Source of the DNA: Pelotalea chapellei
GTDB taxonomy: Bacteria; Desulfobacterota; Desulfuromonadia; Geobacterales; Pseudopelobacteraceae
Assembly (NCBI RefSeq): GCF_018531195.1
Contig: NZ_JAHDYS010000006.1
Coordinates: 163,907 to 227,906 of the forward strand
DNA length: 64,000 nucleotides
Reading direction: 5' to 3'
Translations under genes and position numbers: made by a program
Notes under the pieces: generated by a model
The model's database searches: none
Told to the model about the DNA's origin: nothing
The model's input: only the letters and a program-made list of their open reading frames with translations
In this document: one piece after another, positions 9,620-19,445 of the stretch
How positions within the stretch are numbered: position 1 is the first letter of the stretch
How the letters are laid out: each line of letters begins with the position of its first letter

Positions 9620-9750
9620 ATTAACCCCCCACGCCTTTGTACAGGAAAGATATCAGACACAGCTTGGCTTTTCCAGCGATATCCCCCAAAACCTTTTACA
9701 TCTTAAAAAATGTACACTATACTTTTCAAAAATTAAAATCGGGATCGTAA

Positions 9751-12099
9751 ATGAAAGCGAATTACCATTCCATGGGTCTACGCACACTAGAAGATATCAG
9801 TTCAATCATCCTTCACTCCCATGATCTTCAAGAGACGTTGGATAATATTGTCACGATTGTAGCAAAGAGAATGAGAACAGATGTCTGTTCCATTTACCTT
9901 TTGGAAAAGGATGGAGAGACGCTGATTCTTAAGGCCACAAAAGGTCTTTCAAAAGCATCGATCAATCGCACCTCCATGAAGGTTCATGAAGGCCTTTCGG
10001 GACTGGTAGTAGAAAGCCGCGGTATGGTAATGACTGACAATGCACCTGCCCATCCGCGCTACAAATACTTCAAAGAGACACGCGAAGAAAAATTTCTTTC
10101 CTTTCTTGGCCTGCCACTGTTGGAACGCAAAAATCCTATCGGAGTCATTGTCATCCAGACCCGTGATCCGCGGCGCTTCAATGATGCTGAAATTAGCACC
10201 TTGCGTACCATCACCTTCCAGATAAGCAGCATTGTTCACAGCGCACGTCTGCTGGATTCTATTCAGAACAAGGAACAGGAGCGCGCCTGGTTTGAGCAGG
10301 AACTGGCCAAGGTTAAAAATGGCTCTTCTCATCATGACCTTTCAACCAACAGAACAAGCAATTCCACTGCTGGTATCCGTACATTGTCAGGCACATCGGT
10401 ATCAACAGGTTTTTGCCGGGGCAAAGTCTACATTCTCGATCGTTTCAGCGATAAGGTCATTAAAGTGGCCAGAGTTGGAACGAAAGCTGAAGAGCAACGT
10501 AAATTCACCCTGGCATTGGAAAAGGCTAAAATCCAGACTTTATACATGGAAAAGCGCGTTGGAGAAACGCTTTCTGAAGATGATGCCGCCATTTTCCATA
10601 CCCACCTGATGATCCTTGAAGACAGAAGCTTTATAACCAAAATTTCTGATCTTATTGAGCAGGGAGTTGGAGCAACCCGAGCTGTCCATGATGTTGTTCA
10701 CCACTATGTTCAAGCTTTTGGAGCAATGGAAGATCCCTACCTGCGGGAGCGTTCGGCTGACATGGAGGATATCGGTCGCCGCATCATTGATGTACTTGAA
10801 GGGAATGACAATGCTCCTCTCAAACTCAGAGAACATCGCATCATTGTGGCTGAAGAAATTTTCCCTTCAGATTTGGCATTGCTTGATCACGATAAAATCC
10901 TGGCTATTGTTACTGAGAAAGGCAACATCTACTGCCATGCGGCGATTATGGCAAAGTCCCTTGGCATTCCAGCTGTGCTGGGGGTTAAAGGACTTATTGC
11001 CGCGGCCAATGTCAGAGACGAGATGATTGTTGACGGCAGTTCCGGTTACGTGTACCTCAACCCTGACGAAGTAGTAAGACAAGAGTATGAAAGATTGGAG
11101 CGGGATCATGCAGTCCGTCTGAAAGAGATGGAAGGGCTCCGTGATCTGCCGGCAGTCACCAGCGACGGGAGCAGAATAACGTTGAATGCCAACATCGGCC
11201 TTCTATCGGATATTCGGGTAGCCAATCTCCACGGTGCGGAGGGTGTAGGACTATACCGTACCGAATTTCCTTATATGACAAGGACCGCCTTTCCAAATCG
11301 AAATGAGCAGGCTGCCCTATACCGCAAAGTTCTGGAAGGTTTTCCCAATCAGACAGTTAATATACGGACACTTGACATCGGTGGTGACAAAGGTCTGCCA
11401 TATTTCCCGTTTCCCCACGAAGACAATCCCTTTCTAGGGTGGCGCTCCATCCGCTTCTCTCTGGAGCGGGAGGATATTTTTCGTGAACAGCTAGCAGGCA
11501 TTCTGCTTGCCTCTCCGGCTGGACATCCCACAATCATGTTTCCGCTGATTTCTTCAGTGGATGAAATCAGGCAAATTCGATTCATTCTGGCGGAAGTCAG
11601 CAAAGAGTTGCATCAAAGTGGACATGATACACTTCAGAATGTTCCACTCGGCATCATGATTGAAATTCCTGCAGCCGTCCAGATTGTGGATTTCCTTCTG
11701 GAGGAGGTAGACTATGTCAGCATCGGCACCAATGACCTGATCCAGTACACCTTGGCGGCCGACCGAAATAACCAAAGAGTTAAGCAATATTACGATCCGC
11801 ACCACCCGGCGGTGCTACACTCGATCAAAAGGGTTGCCGACGCCGCCGCCCAGGCCGGAAAAAAAGTTTCTATCTGTGGTGAGATGGCAGCTGATCCCCT
11901 CAACGCATTGCTGCTGCTTGGAATGGGCATCAGGGAGTTCAGCCTTTCAGCGCCAAGCATTCCCCTGGTAAAACAGGCGATCCGCGCCAATCCTCTGGAG
12001 GAATGTCAGCGGCTTGCCGAAGCAGTTCTTATTTGCCGCAGCAGCTATGATGTAAGACAGGTACTTTTAGAAGCACGCTCTACTCTGCAGCTTTCTTAA
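9751..12099 (+). CDS. ptsP: Phosphoenolpyruvate-protein phosphotransferase PtsP (EI-Ntr)
   Basis: 782 residues. An N-terminal GAF domain (about 1-165) is joined by a Q/E-rich linker to the enzyme I core: the N-terminal PEP-utiliser domain (about 210-330), the swivelling phosphohistidine domain with CHAAIMAKSLGIPAVLG (about 392-408) and the C-terminal PEP-binding TIM barrel (about 450-760, with GLYRTEF and GTNDLIQYTLAADR). It is the first enzyme of the nitrogen-related phosphotransferase system. It autophosphorylates from PEP and passes phosphate to an NPr protein. The GAF domain in the family senses glutamine or related ligands. No ptsN or NPr gene is adjacent. Confidence 0.95.
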   Translation: MKANYHSMGLRTLEDISSIILHSHDLQETLDNIVTIVAKRMRTDVCSIYLLEKDGETLILKATKGLSKASINRTSMKVHEGLSGLVVESRGMVMTDNAPAHPRYKYFKETREEKFLSFLGLPLLERKNPIGVIVIQTRDPRRFNDAEISTLRTITFQISSIVHSARLLDSIQNKEQERAWFEQELAKVKNGSSHHDLSTNRTSNSTAGIRTLSGTSVSTGFCRGKVYILDRFSDKVIKVARVGTKAEEQRKFTLALEKAKIQTLYMEKRVGETLSEDDAAIFHTHLMILEDRSFITKISDLIEQGVGATRAVHDVVHHYVQAFGAMEDPYLRERSADMEDIGRRIIDVLEGNDNAPLKLREHRIIVAEEIFPSDLALLDHDKILAIVTEKGNIYCHAAIMAKSLGIPAVLGVKGLIAAANVRDEMIVDGSSGYVYLNPDEVVRQEYERLERDHAVRLKEMEGLRDLPAVTSDGSRITLNANIGLLSDIRVANLHGAEGVGLYRTEFPYMTRTAFPNRNEQAALYRKVLEGFPNQTVNIRTLDIGGDKGLPYFPFPHEDNPFLGWRSIRFSLEREDIFREQLAGILLASPAGHPTIMFPLISSVDEIRQIRFILAEVSKELHQSGHDTLQNVPLGIMIEIPAAVQIVDFLLEEVDYVSIGTNDLIQYTLAADRNNQRVKQYYDPHHPAVLHSIKRVADAAAQAGKKVSICGEMAADPLNALLLLGMGIREFSLSAPSIPLVKQAIRANPLEECQRLAEAVLICRSSYDVRQVLLEARSTLQLS

Positions 12100-12116
12100 A
12101 ATCCCTGGTGCCGACA

Positions 12117-13256
12117 CTATTTTTTGCGGTAGCTGAGCCGATAAATGGCACCTGATTTGTCGTCTGATATCAACAAACTACCGTCAGGCATTACCTGCAG
12201 ATCCACTGGACGTCCCCAAGCTGTTCCCTTCTGAAGCCATCCCTCGGCGAATACCTCATATGACTCAGCCCGTCCCCCCTTGAGCCTGACCAGGGTCAAT
12301 CGATAACCGAGTGGCTCACTCCTGTTCCAGGAACCATGTTCAGCTATAAAAATCTGATCTTGGTACTGTTTCGGAAACATTTTTCCCGTATAGAAGCGCA
12401 TCCCCAACGATGCAACGTGGGGACCCAGCTCCATTTCCGGAAGAGTAAATTCCTCAGCTTTGTGTCCCATTCCAAATTCCGGGTCAGGTATGTTGCGGCC
12501 ATGCCAGTACGGAAATCCGAAATGAAGACCAGGGCCGGATGCGCGATTCAGTTCATCGGGGGGCTTGTTATCCCCAAGGCGGTCACGTCCATTGTCTGTG
12601 AACCAGAGTTCACCAGTCTGGGGATGCCAATCAAACCCAACGCTGTTACGTATGCCCTTGGCAAATACCTGCAGTTCTTTTCCATCCGGATTCATGCGCA
12701 TAATAGAGGCATATCGCTGATCCTGTTTCTCACAGATATTACACGGGGCACCAACAGGCACGTAGAGTTTGCCGTCCGGTCCGAACCTGATGAATTTCCA
12801 GCCATGATTTGTTTCGGATGGAAAGGTATCATTGACTACAACAGGTTGAGGTGGATTCTCCAGATGACTTTCAATGTTGTCGAAGCGCAGCACTCTGCTG
12901 TTCTCAGCCACATAAAGTGAGCCATTACGAAAAGCAACACCATTTGGCATGTTCAACCCGCTGGCAATGGTAGTCACTCTCGAACTCTTTTTACCAGTTT
13001 GCCCTGCTGCAATGGCATAAACCTTTCCTTGGTCCCTGGTGCCTATAAATAAAGTGCCCTTTTGTCCAAGAGCCATGGAACGGGCTCCAGGAACGTCCCG
13101 TGAGAAAACTTCGATGGAAAAACCGGGAGGAAGTTTGATGGAGGAAAGATAAATGTTTGCAGCGAGGCAAGGGGAACCAAAGCAGAACGGGATAGAAACA
13201 CAAAAAAACAGACACTTGAGATGATTCACCGTTAAATTAAAATGCGAACCAACCAT
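12117..13256 (-). CDS. Secreted PQQ-dependent sugar (sorbosone-type) dehydrogenase-like protein
   Basis: 379 residues from the ATG at 13256, which has a GGGG ribosome site 5 bases before it. A GTG two codons earlier is possible. An N-terminal signal peptide (about 1-30) is followed by a six-bladed beta-propeller of the GSDH/sorbosone dehydrogenase type: LPPGFSIEVFSRDVPGAR, GNIYVAE-like LYVAENSRVLRFD, GEIWFTDNGRD and AEHGSWNRS motifs. Family members that have been studied bind PQQ and calcium and oxidise sugars in the periplasm. Many distant members have no known substrate. It converges with ptsP with only 17 bases between stops. Confidence 0.8.
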   Translation of the reverse strand: MVGSHFNLTVNHLKCLFFCVSIPFCFGSPCLAANIYLSSIKLPPGFSIEVFSRDVPGARSMALGQKGTLFIGTRDQGKVYAIAAGQTGKKSSRVTTIASGLNMPNGVAFRNGSLYVAENSRVLRFDNIESHLENPPQPVVVNDTFPSETNHGWKFIRFGPDGKLYVPVGAPCNICEKQDQRYASIMRMNPDGKELQVFAKGIRNSVGFDWHPQTGELWFTDNGRDRLGDNKPPDELNRASGPGLHFGFPYWHGRNIPDPEFGMGHKAEEFTLPEMELGPHVASLGMRFYTGKMFPKQYQDQIFIAEHGSWNRSEPLGYRLTLVRLKGGRAESYEVFAEGWLQKGTAWGRPVDLQVMPDGSLLISDDKSGAIYRLSYRKK

Positions 13257-13358
13257 AAACACCCCTGCTTGATCGTAATTTATTTAACAAGTTGGTATTT
13301 AGTATGTATCAGGGCTGATGTTTTGCAAGGAAGGCAGCTAGCAAGAAGTTATTGGAGT

Positions 13359-14678
13359 TCATTTTCCATGACGCCACTCAAAGTTGGCCGCTTTACATGT
13401 CGAAAGCATTTGACGAAAACGACTCAACCCATCATCAGTTATGTTGGTACCGCTGCAAGTGAGCCATTTCAATCCCTTCATTTCGGCAAGGTTGAACAAC
13501 GCAGCATCACCAATGGCTGTATGGTAGACGTAAAGGCGGCGCAGGCCATGCAACCCCAGCAGCTGACGTATTCCGTTGTCGCTGATTAAGGTATTGGAGA
13601 GGTAGAGTTCTCGCAAGCCAGTGAGCTTTTGCAAATGCACCAGAGCAGTATCGTCCACACCATGCAGGAATAAAGCCTGGAGATCCTCTGGTAGCAAAGC
13701 GTCAAGAAAACCGAGTTTCATTGCCATGTCACCCTTGACATCCAGTCGGATTGCTTTATCCAGAAAAACTTCCCGCACCCCTCGGGCGGTGCCCAGACGT
13801 TTCCAGTCCCGAAAATCGACTGAGTCACTGCTACGCTCATAAAGAACGCCGCATGCCTCTGAGGGAAAGCGTATCAGCCGCGTTTCAGGAGTATTTCCAT
13901 GCAGATTTCCTGCATGATCTCCCTGCAGCACTGCCAATCGCCTGCGAGTTCTAGAAATATCCAAATCAACTCTAGCAGCCATTTCAGCCATCAAATCAAT
14001 CCCATCGACCATGGCCTCATCAACGCGTACCTTAAAATGGAAAATATCTGTTTCCTTCAGCTCCTCGACCTGCTGAGCAAAAGCATGAATATCCTGCTCA
14101 GCCCGAGCAATCAAACGAATAATCCGTACCAACTCCATGGCAACATCAACTCCTGAAACAAGCTCAGGCCCTTGTTCCCAATCACACAGGATACCCTCCA
14201 GCACCCTACGATCTCCATTCTCATAGGCATGGTTCGCCATTGCCATAAGCTCTTGCCTTCTGAAACGTTCATCTTCATCTGCGGAAAGGTCAGGATGGAT
14301 TGTTTTAGCCACTTCTCGGTAAAGCTTTTTAAGGTTCATCTGGGGAGTGTTCTGAGTGCTGTCCAGATCGTCGTCCAAAAGATCGGTGCGATGGCTAAAC
14401 TGAGCGAAGGTTTCCTCATATACCGACGAAGCATTACCATCAACTGGATCTTCAATTCCAAGCAGTCCCTTCAGCTGCCATTCCAGCTCCTCCAGCTCAT
14501 GAATTTTCACGCCAAGAACCTGCTCATAAACCTGTTCAAACTGACGTATGTCGGACTTGAGCTCAACAAAGATCCGCTCCGACTCGGCCACTTGCCTTTG
14601 TACCAGGGTAAGTTGGTCCCGTTTGCGCCCTAATTCAATCTCTTCAGGTGTTTTAAGACGATTCCGGTAGGGACTCAT
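13359..14678 (-). CDS. Coiled-coil / J-domain / leucine-rich-repeat protein
   Basis: 439 residues. Three parts can be seen. An N-terminal coiled coil (about 10-75) begins EEIELGRKRDQLTLVQRQVA. A DnaJ-like segment (about 110-170) contains LKKLYREVAKTIHPD, with the HPD tripeptide needed to stimulate DnaK. A C-terminal stretch (about 330-425) holds leucine-rich repeats such as LTGLRELYLSNTLISDNGI and LHGLRRLYVYHTAIGDAAL. Domain order suggests a co-chaperone that uses repeats to recognise a client, but no such function is established. It overlaps the upstream DnaA-like gene by 4 bases (ATGA), so it is coupled to it. It lies in the same operon as ruvB. Confidence 0.75.
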   Translation of the reverse strand: MSPYRNRLKTPEEIELGRKRDQLTLVQRQVAESERIFVELKSDIRQFEQVYEQVLGVKIHELEELEWQLKGLLGIEDPVDGNASSVYEETFAQFSHRTDLLDDDLDSTQNTPQMNLKKLYREVAKTIHPDLSADEDERFRRQELMAMANHAYENGDRRVLEGILCDWEQGPELVSGVDVAMELVRIIRLIARAEQDIHAFAQQVEELKETDIFHFKVRVDEAMVDGIDLMAEMAARVDLDISRTRRRLAVLQGDHAGNLHGNTPETRLIRFPSEACGVLYERSSDSVDFRDWKRLGTARGVREVFLDKAIRLDVKGDMAMKLGFLDALLPEDLQALFLHGVDDTALVHLQKLTGLRELYLSNTLISDNGIRQLLGLHGLRRLYVYHTAIGDAALFNLAEMKGLKWLTCSGTNITDDGLSRFRQMLSTCKAANFEWRHGK

Positions 14679-15388
14679 TCCAGCCCCACATTCATGTTCA
14701 ATTCATTCGCTTCCCGAGCTAGCGAAACGGTAATTTTTCTTTTTTTGGAAATGGAGAGCCGGTAGAGTGCTTCGAATGACTCAATTAAATCACCAACTTC
14801 CCTACTGGTAGTCATGAGGACATAATCAACCACATCATCGGGAACCCTGACCTGACGGTCATCAGCTATTTTCTTAAGAATCATGCGGCGGGAGGTATCA
14901 TCAGAAGCATCAACTCGGGCAATCAGACCCCACAGCAGACGCGAAACAAGATGATCATCAAGCAGGGGCAATTCACGGGGATGATGTAGTCCGGCCAGCG
15001 CCAGTATACGACCGGAGGAATAGAAATCATTGAATAACTGCCATAAACCCGCGCGCAGAGCTGGATCATCACGAAGAAGATGCAAATCATCCACCATCAG
15101 TGCTGCAACATCCAGGGGTTGCTTGAAAAAATCATCAACTGTCAACACATCGGAACATGACAGTATGGGTACAGGACCAGATCCGGCTGCAACCAATGCC
15201 TGGCCGATAGCTTTCAGCAAATGGCTTTTTCCGGAACCGGAAGGACCGTAAAGATAGAGCAGGTTGTCAGCATCACCCGGATCAGCGACGCGGCGGGCAA
15301 ACTGAAGTGCAGCAGCACTACCGTCACAGACAATAAAGCTATCAAAAGTGCAGATGGATGTTTTGGGGAAATCGAGAATCTGCTGCAT
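14675..15388 (-). CDS. DnaA/Hda-like AAA+ ATPase
   Basis: 237 residues from the ATG at 15388. A TTG two codons upstream overlaps the ruvB stop and is less likely. A DnaA-type ATPase domain is evident: LYGPSGSGKSHLLKAIG (Walker A, about 48-64), MVDDLHLL (Walker B, about 97-104) and the sensor-2 region RRMILKKIADDRQVRVPDDVVDYVL. There is no domain IV DNA-binding helix-turn-helix, so it resembles Hda, the DnaA-inactivating partner of the sliding clamp. A short N-terminal MQQILDFP could serve as a clamp-binding QL[SD]LF-like motif. Role in replication control is inferred from the family only. Confidence 0.85.
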   Translation of the reverse strand: MQQILDFPKTSICTFDSFIVCDGSAAALQFARRVADPGDADNLLYLYGPSGSGKSHLLKAIGQALVAAGSGPVPILSCSDVLTVDDFFKQPLDVAALMVDDLHLLRDDPALRAGLWQLFNDFYSSGRILALAGLHHPRELPLLDDHLVSRLLWGLIARVDASDDTSRRMILKKIADDRQVRVPDDVVDYVLMTTSREVGDLIESFEALYRLSISKKRKITVSLAREANELNMNVGLE

Positions 15389-15390
15389 GA

Positions 15391-16410
15391 TCAAAACAGG
15401 TTGGCCTGAGCACCTTGGGGTGCAATGCGTCCAAAGTGCTGATAGGCGGCGAGAGTGGCTACTCTGCCGCGAGGTGTGCGATTTAAAAATCCGTTCTGTA
15501 TCAGATAAGGCTCGTAGACATCCTCAATGGTATCGCTCTCCTCGCTGATTGCAGCAGCGATAGTATCGAGTCCAACCGGCCCGCCACCGAATTTATCAAT
15601 AATGGTCAGAAGAATCCTGCAATCCATGTGGTCGAAACCCATCTCGTCAATTTCCAGTAGTTTAAGAGTATTCTGCACGACACTGCGAGTAATGACGCCT
15701 TCTGCTCTCACCTGGGCAAAGTCACGTACCCTGCGCAAAAGACGGTTTGCAATTCGTGGGGTACCGCGACTGCGGCGGGCAAGTTCTTCGGCACCCTGTG
15801 GTTCGATTCCTATCCCAAGAATACGGGAAGAACGTGTGATAATGGTGGCCAGTTCCTCGCAGGTATAAAATTCAAGCCGGGAGATAACCCCGAAGCGGTC
15901 TCGAAGGGGCGAAGAAAGAAGACCGGCCCGGGTAGTGGCTCCCACAAGAGTAAAATGGGGCAGGTCGAGCTTGATGGAACGGGCACTGGGGCCCTGACCG
16001 ATGATGATATCGAGCTGAAAATCCTCCATCGCAGGATAAAGAATTTCTTCCACAACATGGGAGAGGCGATGGATCTCATCAATGAAAAGAACATCATGTG
16101 GTTCCAGATTGGTAAGAATGGCTGCCAGATCACCAGGACGCTCTATAACCGGACCAGAGGTTGACTTGATGCTGACTCCCATCTCACAGGCAATGATATT
16201 GGCAAGTGTCGTTTTGCCAAGACCAGGGGGACCATACAGGAGGACATGGTCGAGTGATTCTCCCCTCCCCTTGGCTGCATCAATGAACAATCCCAGGTTA
16301 CCTTTGATTTTCTCCTGGCCGATGTACTCCTCCAGAGCGCGGGGACGGAGGGTAGCATCATAGGTAAAATCATCTTCATTTTTGTGGGGGTTGATGGCGC
16401 GGGACTGCAT
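15391..16410 (-). CDS. ruvB: Holliday junction branch migration ATPase RuvB
   Basis: 339 residues, the standard length. Walker [14 protein letters not shown] (about 58-70), Walker [10 protein letters not shown] (about 107-115), the [18 protein letters not shown] arginine-finger region and a C-terminal winged helix ([10 protein letters not shown]) are all present. RuvB hexamers drive branch migration with RuvA at recombination junctions. ruvA and ruvC are not adjacent. The downstream genes (DnaA-like ATPase, J-domain/LRR protein) follow without gaps. Confidence 0.98.
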   Translation of the reverse strand: MQSRAINPHKNEDDFTYDATLRPRALEEYIGQEKIKGNLGLFIDAAKGRGESLDHVLLYGPPGLGKTTLANIIACEMGVSIKSTSGPVIERPGDLAAILTNLEPHDVLFIDEIHRLSHVVEEILYPAMEDFQLDIIIGQGPSARSIKLDLPHFTLVGATTRAGLLSSPLRDRFGVISRLEFYTCEELATIITRSSRILGIGIEPQGAEELARRSRGTPRIANRLLRRVRDFAQVRAEGVITRSVVQNTLKLLEIDEMGFDHMDCRILLTIIDKFGGGPVGLDTIAAAISEESDTIEDVYEPYLIQNGFLNRTPRGRVATLAAYQHFGRIAPQGAQANLF

Positions 16411-16526
16411 TGATTCTCCGTTTGCTGGCTAAATGCTGGTGGAGAACTATGACTTAATTTGGTCTGATTGTCAAAGGAGGAGTGGCATTCGCGACGGTCA
16501 TCAGGCAGGACGTAACATAAACGTTA

Positions 16527-16562
16527 AAGGGCCGGTGAATAACAATTCACCGGCCCTTTTAT
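16527..16562 (-). terminator. Terminator after the multiheme cytochrome
   Basis: AAGGGCCGGTGAAT, loop AACA, ATTCACCGGCCCTT: a 14-bp stem flanked by A/T on both sides, located between the end of the cytochrome gene and the start of ruvB. On the minus strand it is followed by TTTAACGTTT. Confidence 0.75.
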
Positions 16563-16584
16563 TCATAGCTGCACGTTCAGTGCA

Positions 16585-17457
16585 TTACTTTTTTTTGGTT
16601 GCCTTTTTGGCATGTGGTGCTGCTGTTGCTGCAGTCCCCTTCTGGGCAGCATCCCAGTGGTTCAGATTGTGAGCGATGTTGTGGCAATCGCCGCACTTGG
16701 CAAACTTGGCAAGCATTCCGGCCGGATGCGGAGTGCCGTGGCAGCTCTGGCAGGTCGGTACCATCTTGTGTTTTTCCTTATGACAGGTTACGCAGGCAAC
16801 GGCCTTGTGTTTGGCGTCGCTGGCAGCAAGCAGGTCATAGGCTTTCTTGTGGCAAGAAGCACACATTTTGTTTGAAGTATCGGAAGCGTAGGTAACTGCT
16901 GTAGGCATATGAGCCTGGTGACAGCGCTTGCAGTCAGCGGCACCCATGTCGGCACTGTGAGGCTTATGGCACTGGGTACACTGCGGAATCTTGCCGTGAA
17001 CATTGTGGCAGAAGCTGCAGGCCAGCTTGGTGTGTTTACTCGGGACCTGTTTCAGTTTGACGATCTGCGGAGTATGGCAGGTAAGGCATTCGTCAGTAAT
17101 GTTGTTGGCAAGCTTGATAATCTTGGGTGTGTGAGGATTGTTGTGGCAACGCAGACAGTTAGGCAGTTTTTAGTGAGGCTTGTCGCTGTGGCACATGCTG
17201 CACTGGGGAATGACATTTTTCTTTACTGCGGGGGGATGGCCAACATGGCAATCTTGGCATGTAACATTGGTCTTATGTGCTCCACCGTTTGCCTCAATAT
17301 CGGCAGGGGGGGCAGAGTGGCACTTGACACAATCCGCATTGCTCAAAGCAACTTTGGGCTTGGCCGGCTCAGCGCCGAAAGCTACGACAGACAACAAACA
17401 TGTCATCGCAACAGACAGCAAGAGTCCTCTCAGGGGTGACAGCAATAGACGTTTCAT
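16585..17457 (-). pseudogene. Dodecaheme c-type cytochrome interrupted by an in-frame TAA
   Basis: Reading one frame from the ATG at 17457 to the stop at 16585 gives 291 codons with a single TAA at 17170-17172 (codon 96). Both halves stay in the same frame and encode one continuous cytochrome. A signal peptide (residues 1-27) and three CxxCH hemes (CVKCH, CQDCH, CSMCH) precede the stop. Nine follow it (CLRCH, CLTCH, CSFCH, CTQCH, CKRCH, CASCH, CVTCH, CQSCH, CGDCH). The tail is Lys/Ala-rich. The expected product would be a periplasmic or outer-surface electron carrier. As it stands only a 95-residue triheme fragment is made unless the stop is read through. A very strong gaggagg ribosome site precedes the start. 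It may be a recent nonsense mutation, a sequencing error or a real truncation. Confidence 0.8.
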
Positions 17458-17666
17458 TATTCCTCCTCTTTCAGATGTATACAGCCATAATCAAATGGCG
17501 TACCTAACGAACATTACATCAAAATTTTCCCACAAATACTGCCATCATTCCTTCCACCCGTCAAGTTAAACAGTATACAAAATACAATTCAACTTGACAA
17601 AAGCCACTGAATTAACGGACTAAATTTATCCGGTTTATTTTAAAATCTGAAAAATAGTGGGAAGGC

Positions 17667-17696
17667 TTGACAGAAGTCAGCTTTGTCTGGTATTCA
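17667..17696 (+). promoter_or_regulatory. Promoter of tRNA-Val
   Basis: TTGACA at 17667-17672 and TATTCA at 17691-17696, spacer 18, ending 11 bases before the first base of the tRNA. Confidence 0.55.
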
Positions 17697-17707
17697 ATTC
17701 AGCACAT

Positions 17708-17782
17708 GGGCGCTTAGCTCAGCGGGAGAGCACTGCCTTCACACGGCAGGGGTCACTGGTTCAATCCCAGTAGCGCCCACCA
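17708..17782 (+). tRNA. tRNA-Val (anticodon CAC)
   Basis: 75 bases folding into a full cloverleaf: acceptor GGGCGCT/AGCGCCC, D arm GCTC...GAGC, anticodon arm CTGCC-TTCACAC-GGCAG with CAC at the anticodon positions, T arm ACTGG-TTCAATC-CCAGT. The CCA end is encoded (17780-17782). It reads the valine codon GUG. Confidence 0.97.
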
Positions 17783-17828
17783 TGAAATTGATCAGGCCAA
17801 GTCAGTACCCAACATCAGAATGCTGACA

Positions 17829-17875
17829 AATCCCCGCTACAAGCGATAAATTATCGCTTGTAGCGGGGATTTTGT
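17829..17875 (+). terminator. Long perfect hairpin after tRNA-Val
   Basis: A 19-bp perfect stem (AATCCCCGCTACAAGCGAT and its complement) with a 5-base AAATT loop, followed by T-rich TTGTTT. It is well placed to end both the tRNA transcript and, from the other side, the leftward gcv transcript. Confidence 0.7.
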
Positions 17876-17996
17876 TTATGACATCGTATTGTGGTTAATA
17901 GGATAAGACAATCGACAGATTAGCACGGGATTTATGAGCATCAATTAATTGATTCCTAGGGATAATTTTGCTCAATTGACAAGTCATTGATTTCGG

Positions 17997-19445
17997 TCAC
18001 CACTGACAGCAGACATTCTGCTCGCGGGCCGCCTTTGTTTCATCCAAACGTGAAATCGGCATGGTCAGAGGGGCATCCAGAAGTGCCTGGGGATTATCTT
18101 CAGCAGTCTTTGCCGCCTCAATCATGACCTCGATGAATTCATCCATGGTCACTTTGCTTTCGGTTTCGGTCGGCTCAATCATGATTGCATCTTTGACTAT
18201 CATTGGGAAATACACTGTTGGCGGGTGATAACCACGATCTATAAGGTACTTTGCAATATCAATGGCATGTACCCCATGTTTAAGCTGTCGTGAGGCAGAA
18301 AAAACACATTCATGCATGCAGGTCATATCGTAAGGCAGATCATAGTAAGGCTTGAGCCTTTCTTTGATATAATTCGCATTTAATACCGCCTGCTCAGACA
18401 CCTGAATCAACCCCTCCCGACCAAGCATGATGATATATGCATAGGCTTTAGCCATGACACCAAAATTGCCGAAAAATCCGGCTGTCCGCCCAATGGTGCA
18501 AGGGTTGGAATTTTCAAGCATCAGCTTGCCGTCATCCTCCATCACGATTCGCGGTTGCGGTAGAAAAGGAATAAGAACCTCTTTTACTCCTACCGGCCCG
18601 GCACCTGGTCCCCCTCCGCCATGAGGGGTACCAAAAGTTTTGTGAAGATTGACATGCACCACGTCAAAACCAACATCACCCGGCTTTACCTTGCCCATGA
18701 TGGCATTCAGGTTGGCACCATCGTAATACATAAGGGCATCGTGGGAATGTGCAATATCACTGATTTCTTTGATGTGAGGATTAAATAAGCCCAGAGTATT
18801 TGGGCATGTCATCATGACCGCAGCCACCTCATCATTCATGGCTTTCTTGAATAACTCAAGGTCCATGTCCCCATAGGGCGCTGTAGGAACAGTAATAATC
18901 TCATAGCCGGCAATTGCCGCCGAGGCCGGATTTGTCCCATGGGATGAGTCCGGTACAACCACATATTTCTTTTTGGATTTATTGCCTTTGGCAGCGTGAT
19001 ATGCTGCGATCAGAAGAATGCCGGTCATTTCTCCGTGGGCACCGGCCAAAGGCTGTGTGGTGACCTCATCCATACCGGTAATATCCGACAGCATCTGCCC
19101 CAGGTCATAGAGCATCCCCAAAGTGCCTTGACAGAATTCTTCACCTCCCGGAAGAAGCGCTGTCATTGGATGAAACGGTGCAAACAGGGCCGCAGAATTT
19201 TCCAGCACCTTGGCGTTGTACTTCATGGTGCAGGAACCGAGTGGGTAGAAGTTGGTATCTACCGAGAAATTGCGGCGGGACAGATTAGTAAAGTGACGAA
19301 CCAGGTCGAGTTCAGAAAGTTCTGCCAGGCCGGCAGCCTCCTGGCGGAGCAGGGCTTGGGGTAATGCGCTGGCAGCTGGAACATCTGATGTCGGCAGTTT
19401 GATTCCGCGGCGCCCGGGAATGGATTTCTCATAAATCAGCTGCAT
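17997..19445 (-). CDS. gcvPB: Glycine dehydrogenase (decarboxylating) subunit 2
   Basis: 482 residues. It is the C-terminal half of the P-protein in organisms with a split enzyme. The PLP lysine lies in [22 protein letters not shown] (about 268-289; Lys within LHKTF). It decarboxylates glycine and transfers the aminomethyl group to the lipoyl arm of GcvH. It overlaps gcvPA by 10 bases, as expected for an obligate heterodimer. Confidence 0.97.
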   Translation of the reverse strand: MQLIYEKSIPGRRGIKLPTSDVPAASALPQALLRQEAAGLAELSELDLVRHFTNLSRRNFSVDTNFYPLGSCTMKYNAKVLENSAALFAPFHPMTALLPGGEEFCQGTLGMLYDLGQMLSDITGMDEVTTQPLAGAHGEMTGILLIAAYHAAKGNKSKKKYVVVPDSSHGTNPASAAIAGYEIITVPTAPYGDMDLELFKKAMNDEVAAVMMTCPNTLGLFNPHIKEISDIAHSHDALMYYDGANLNAIMGKVKPGDVGFDVVHVNLHKTFGTPHGGGGPGAGPVGVKEVLIPFLPQPRIVMEDDGKLMLENSNPCTIGRTAGFFGNFGVMAKAYAYIIMLGREGLIQVSEQAVLNANYIKERLKPYYDLPYDMTCMHECVFSASRQLKHGVHAIDIAKYLIDRGYHPPTVYFPMIVKDAIMIEPTETESKVTMDEFIEVMIEAAKTAEDNPQALLDAPLTMPISRLDETKAAREQNVCCQW

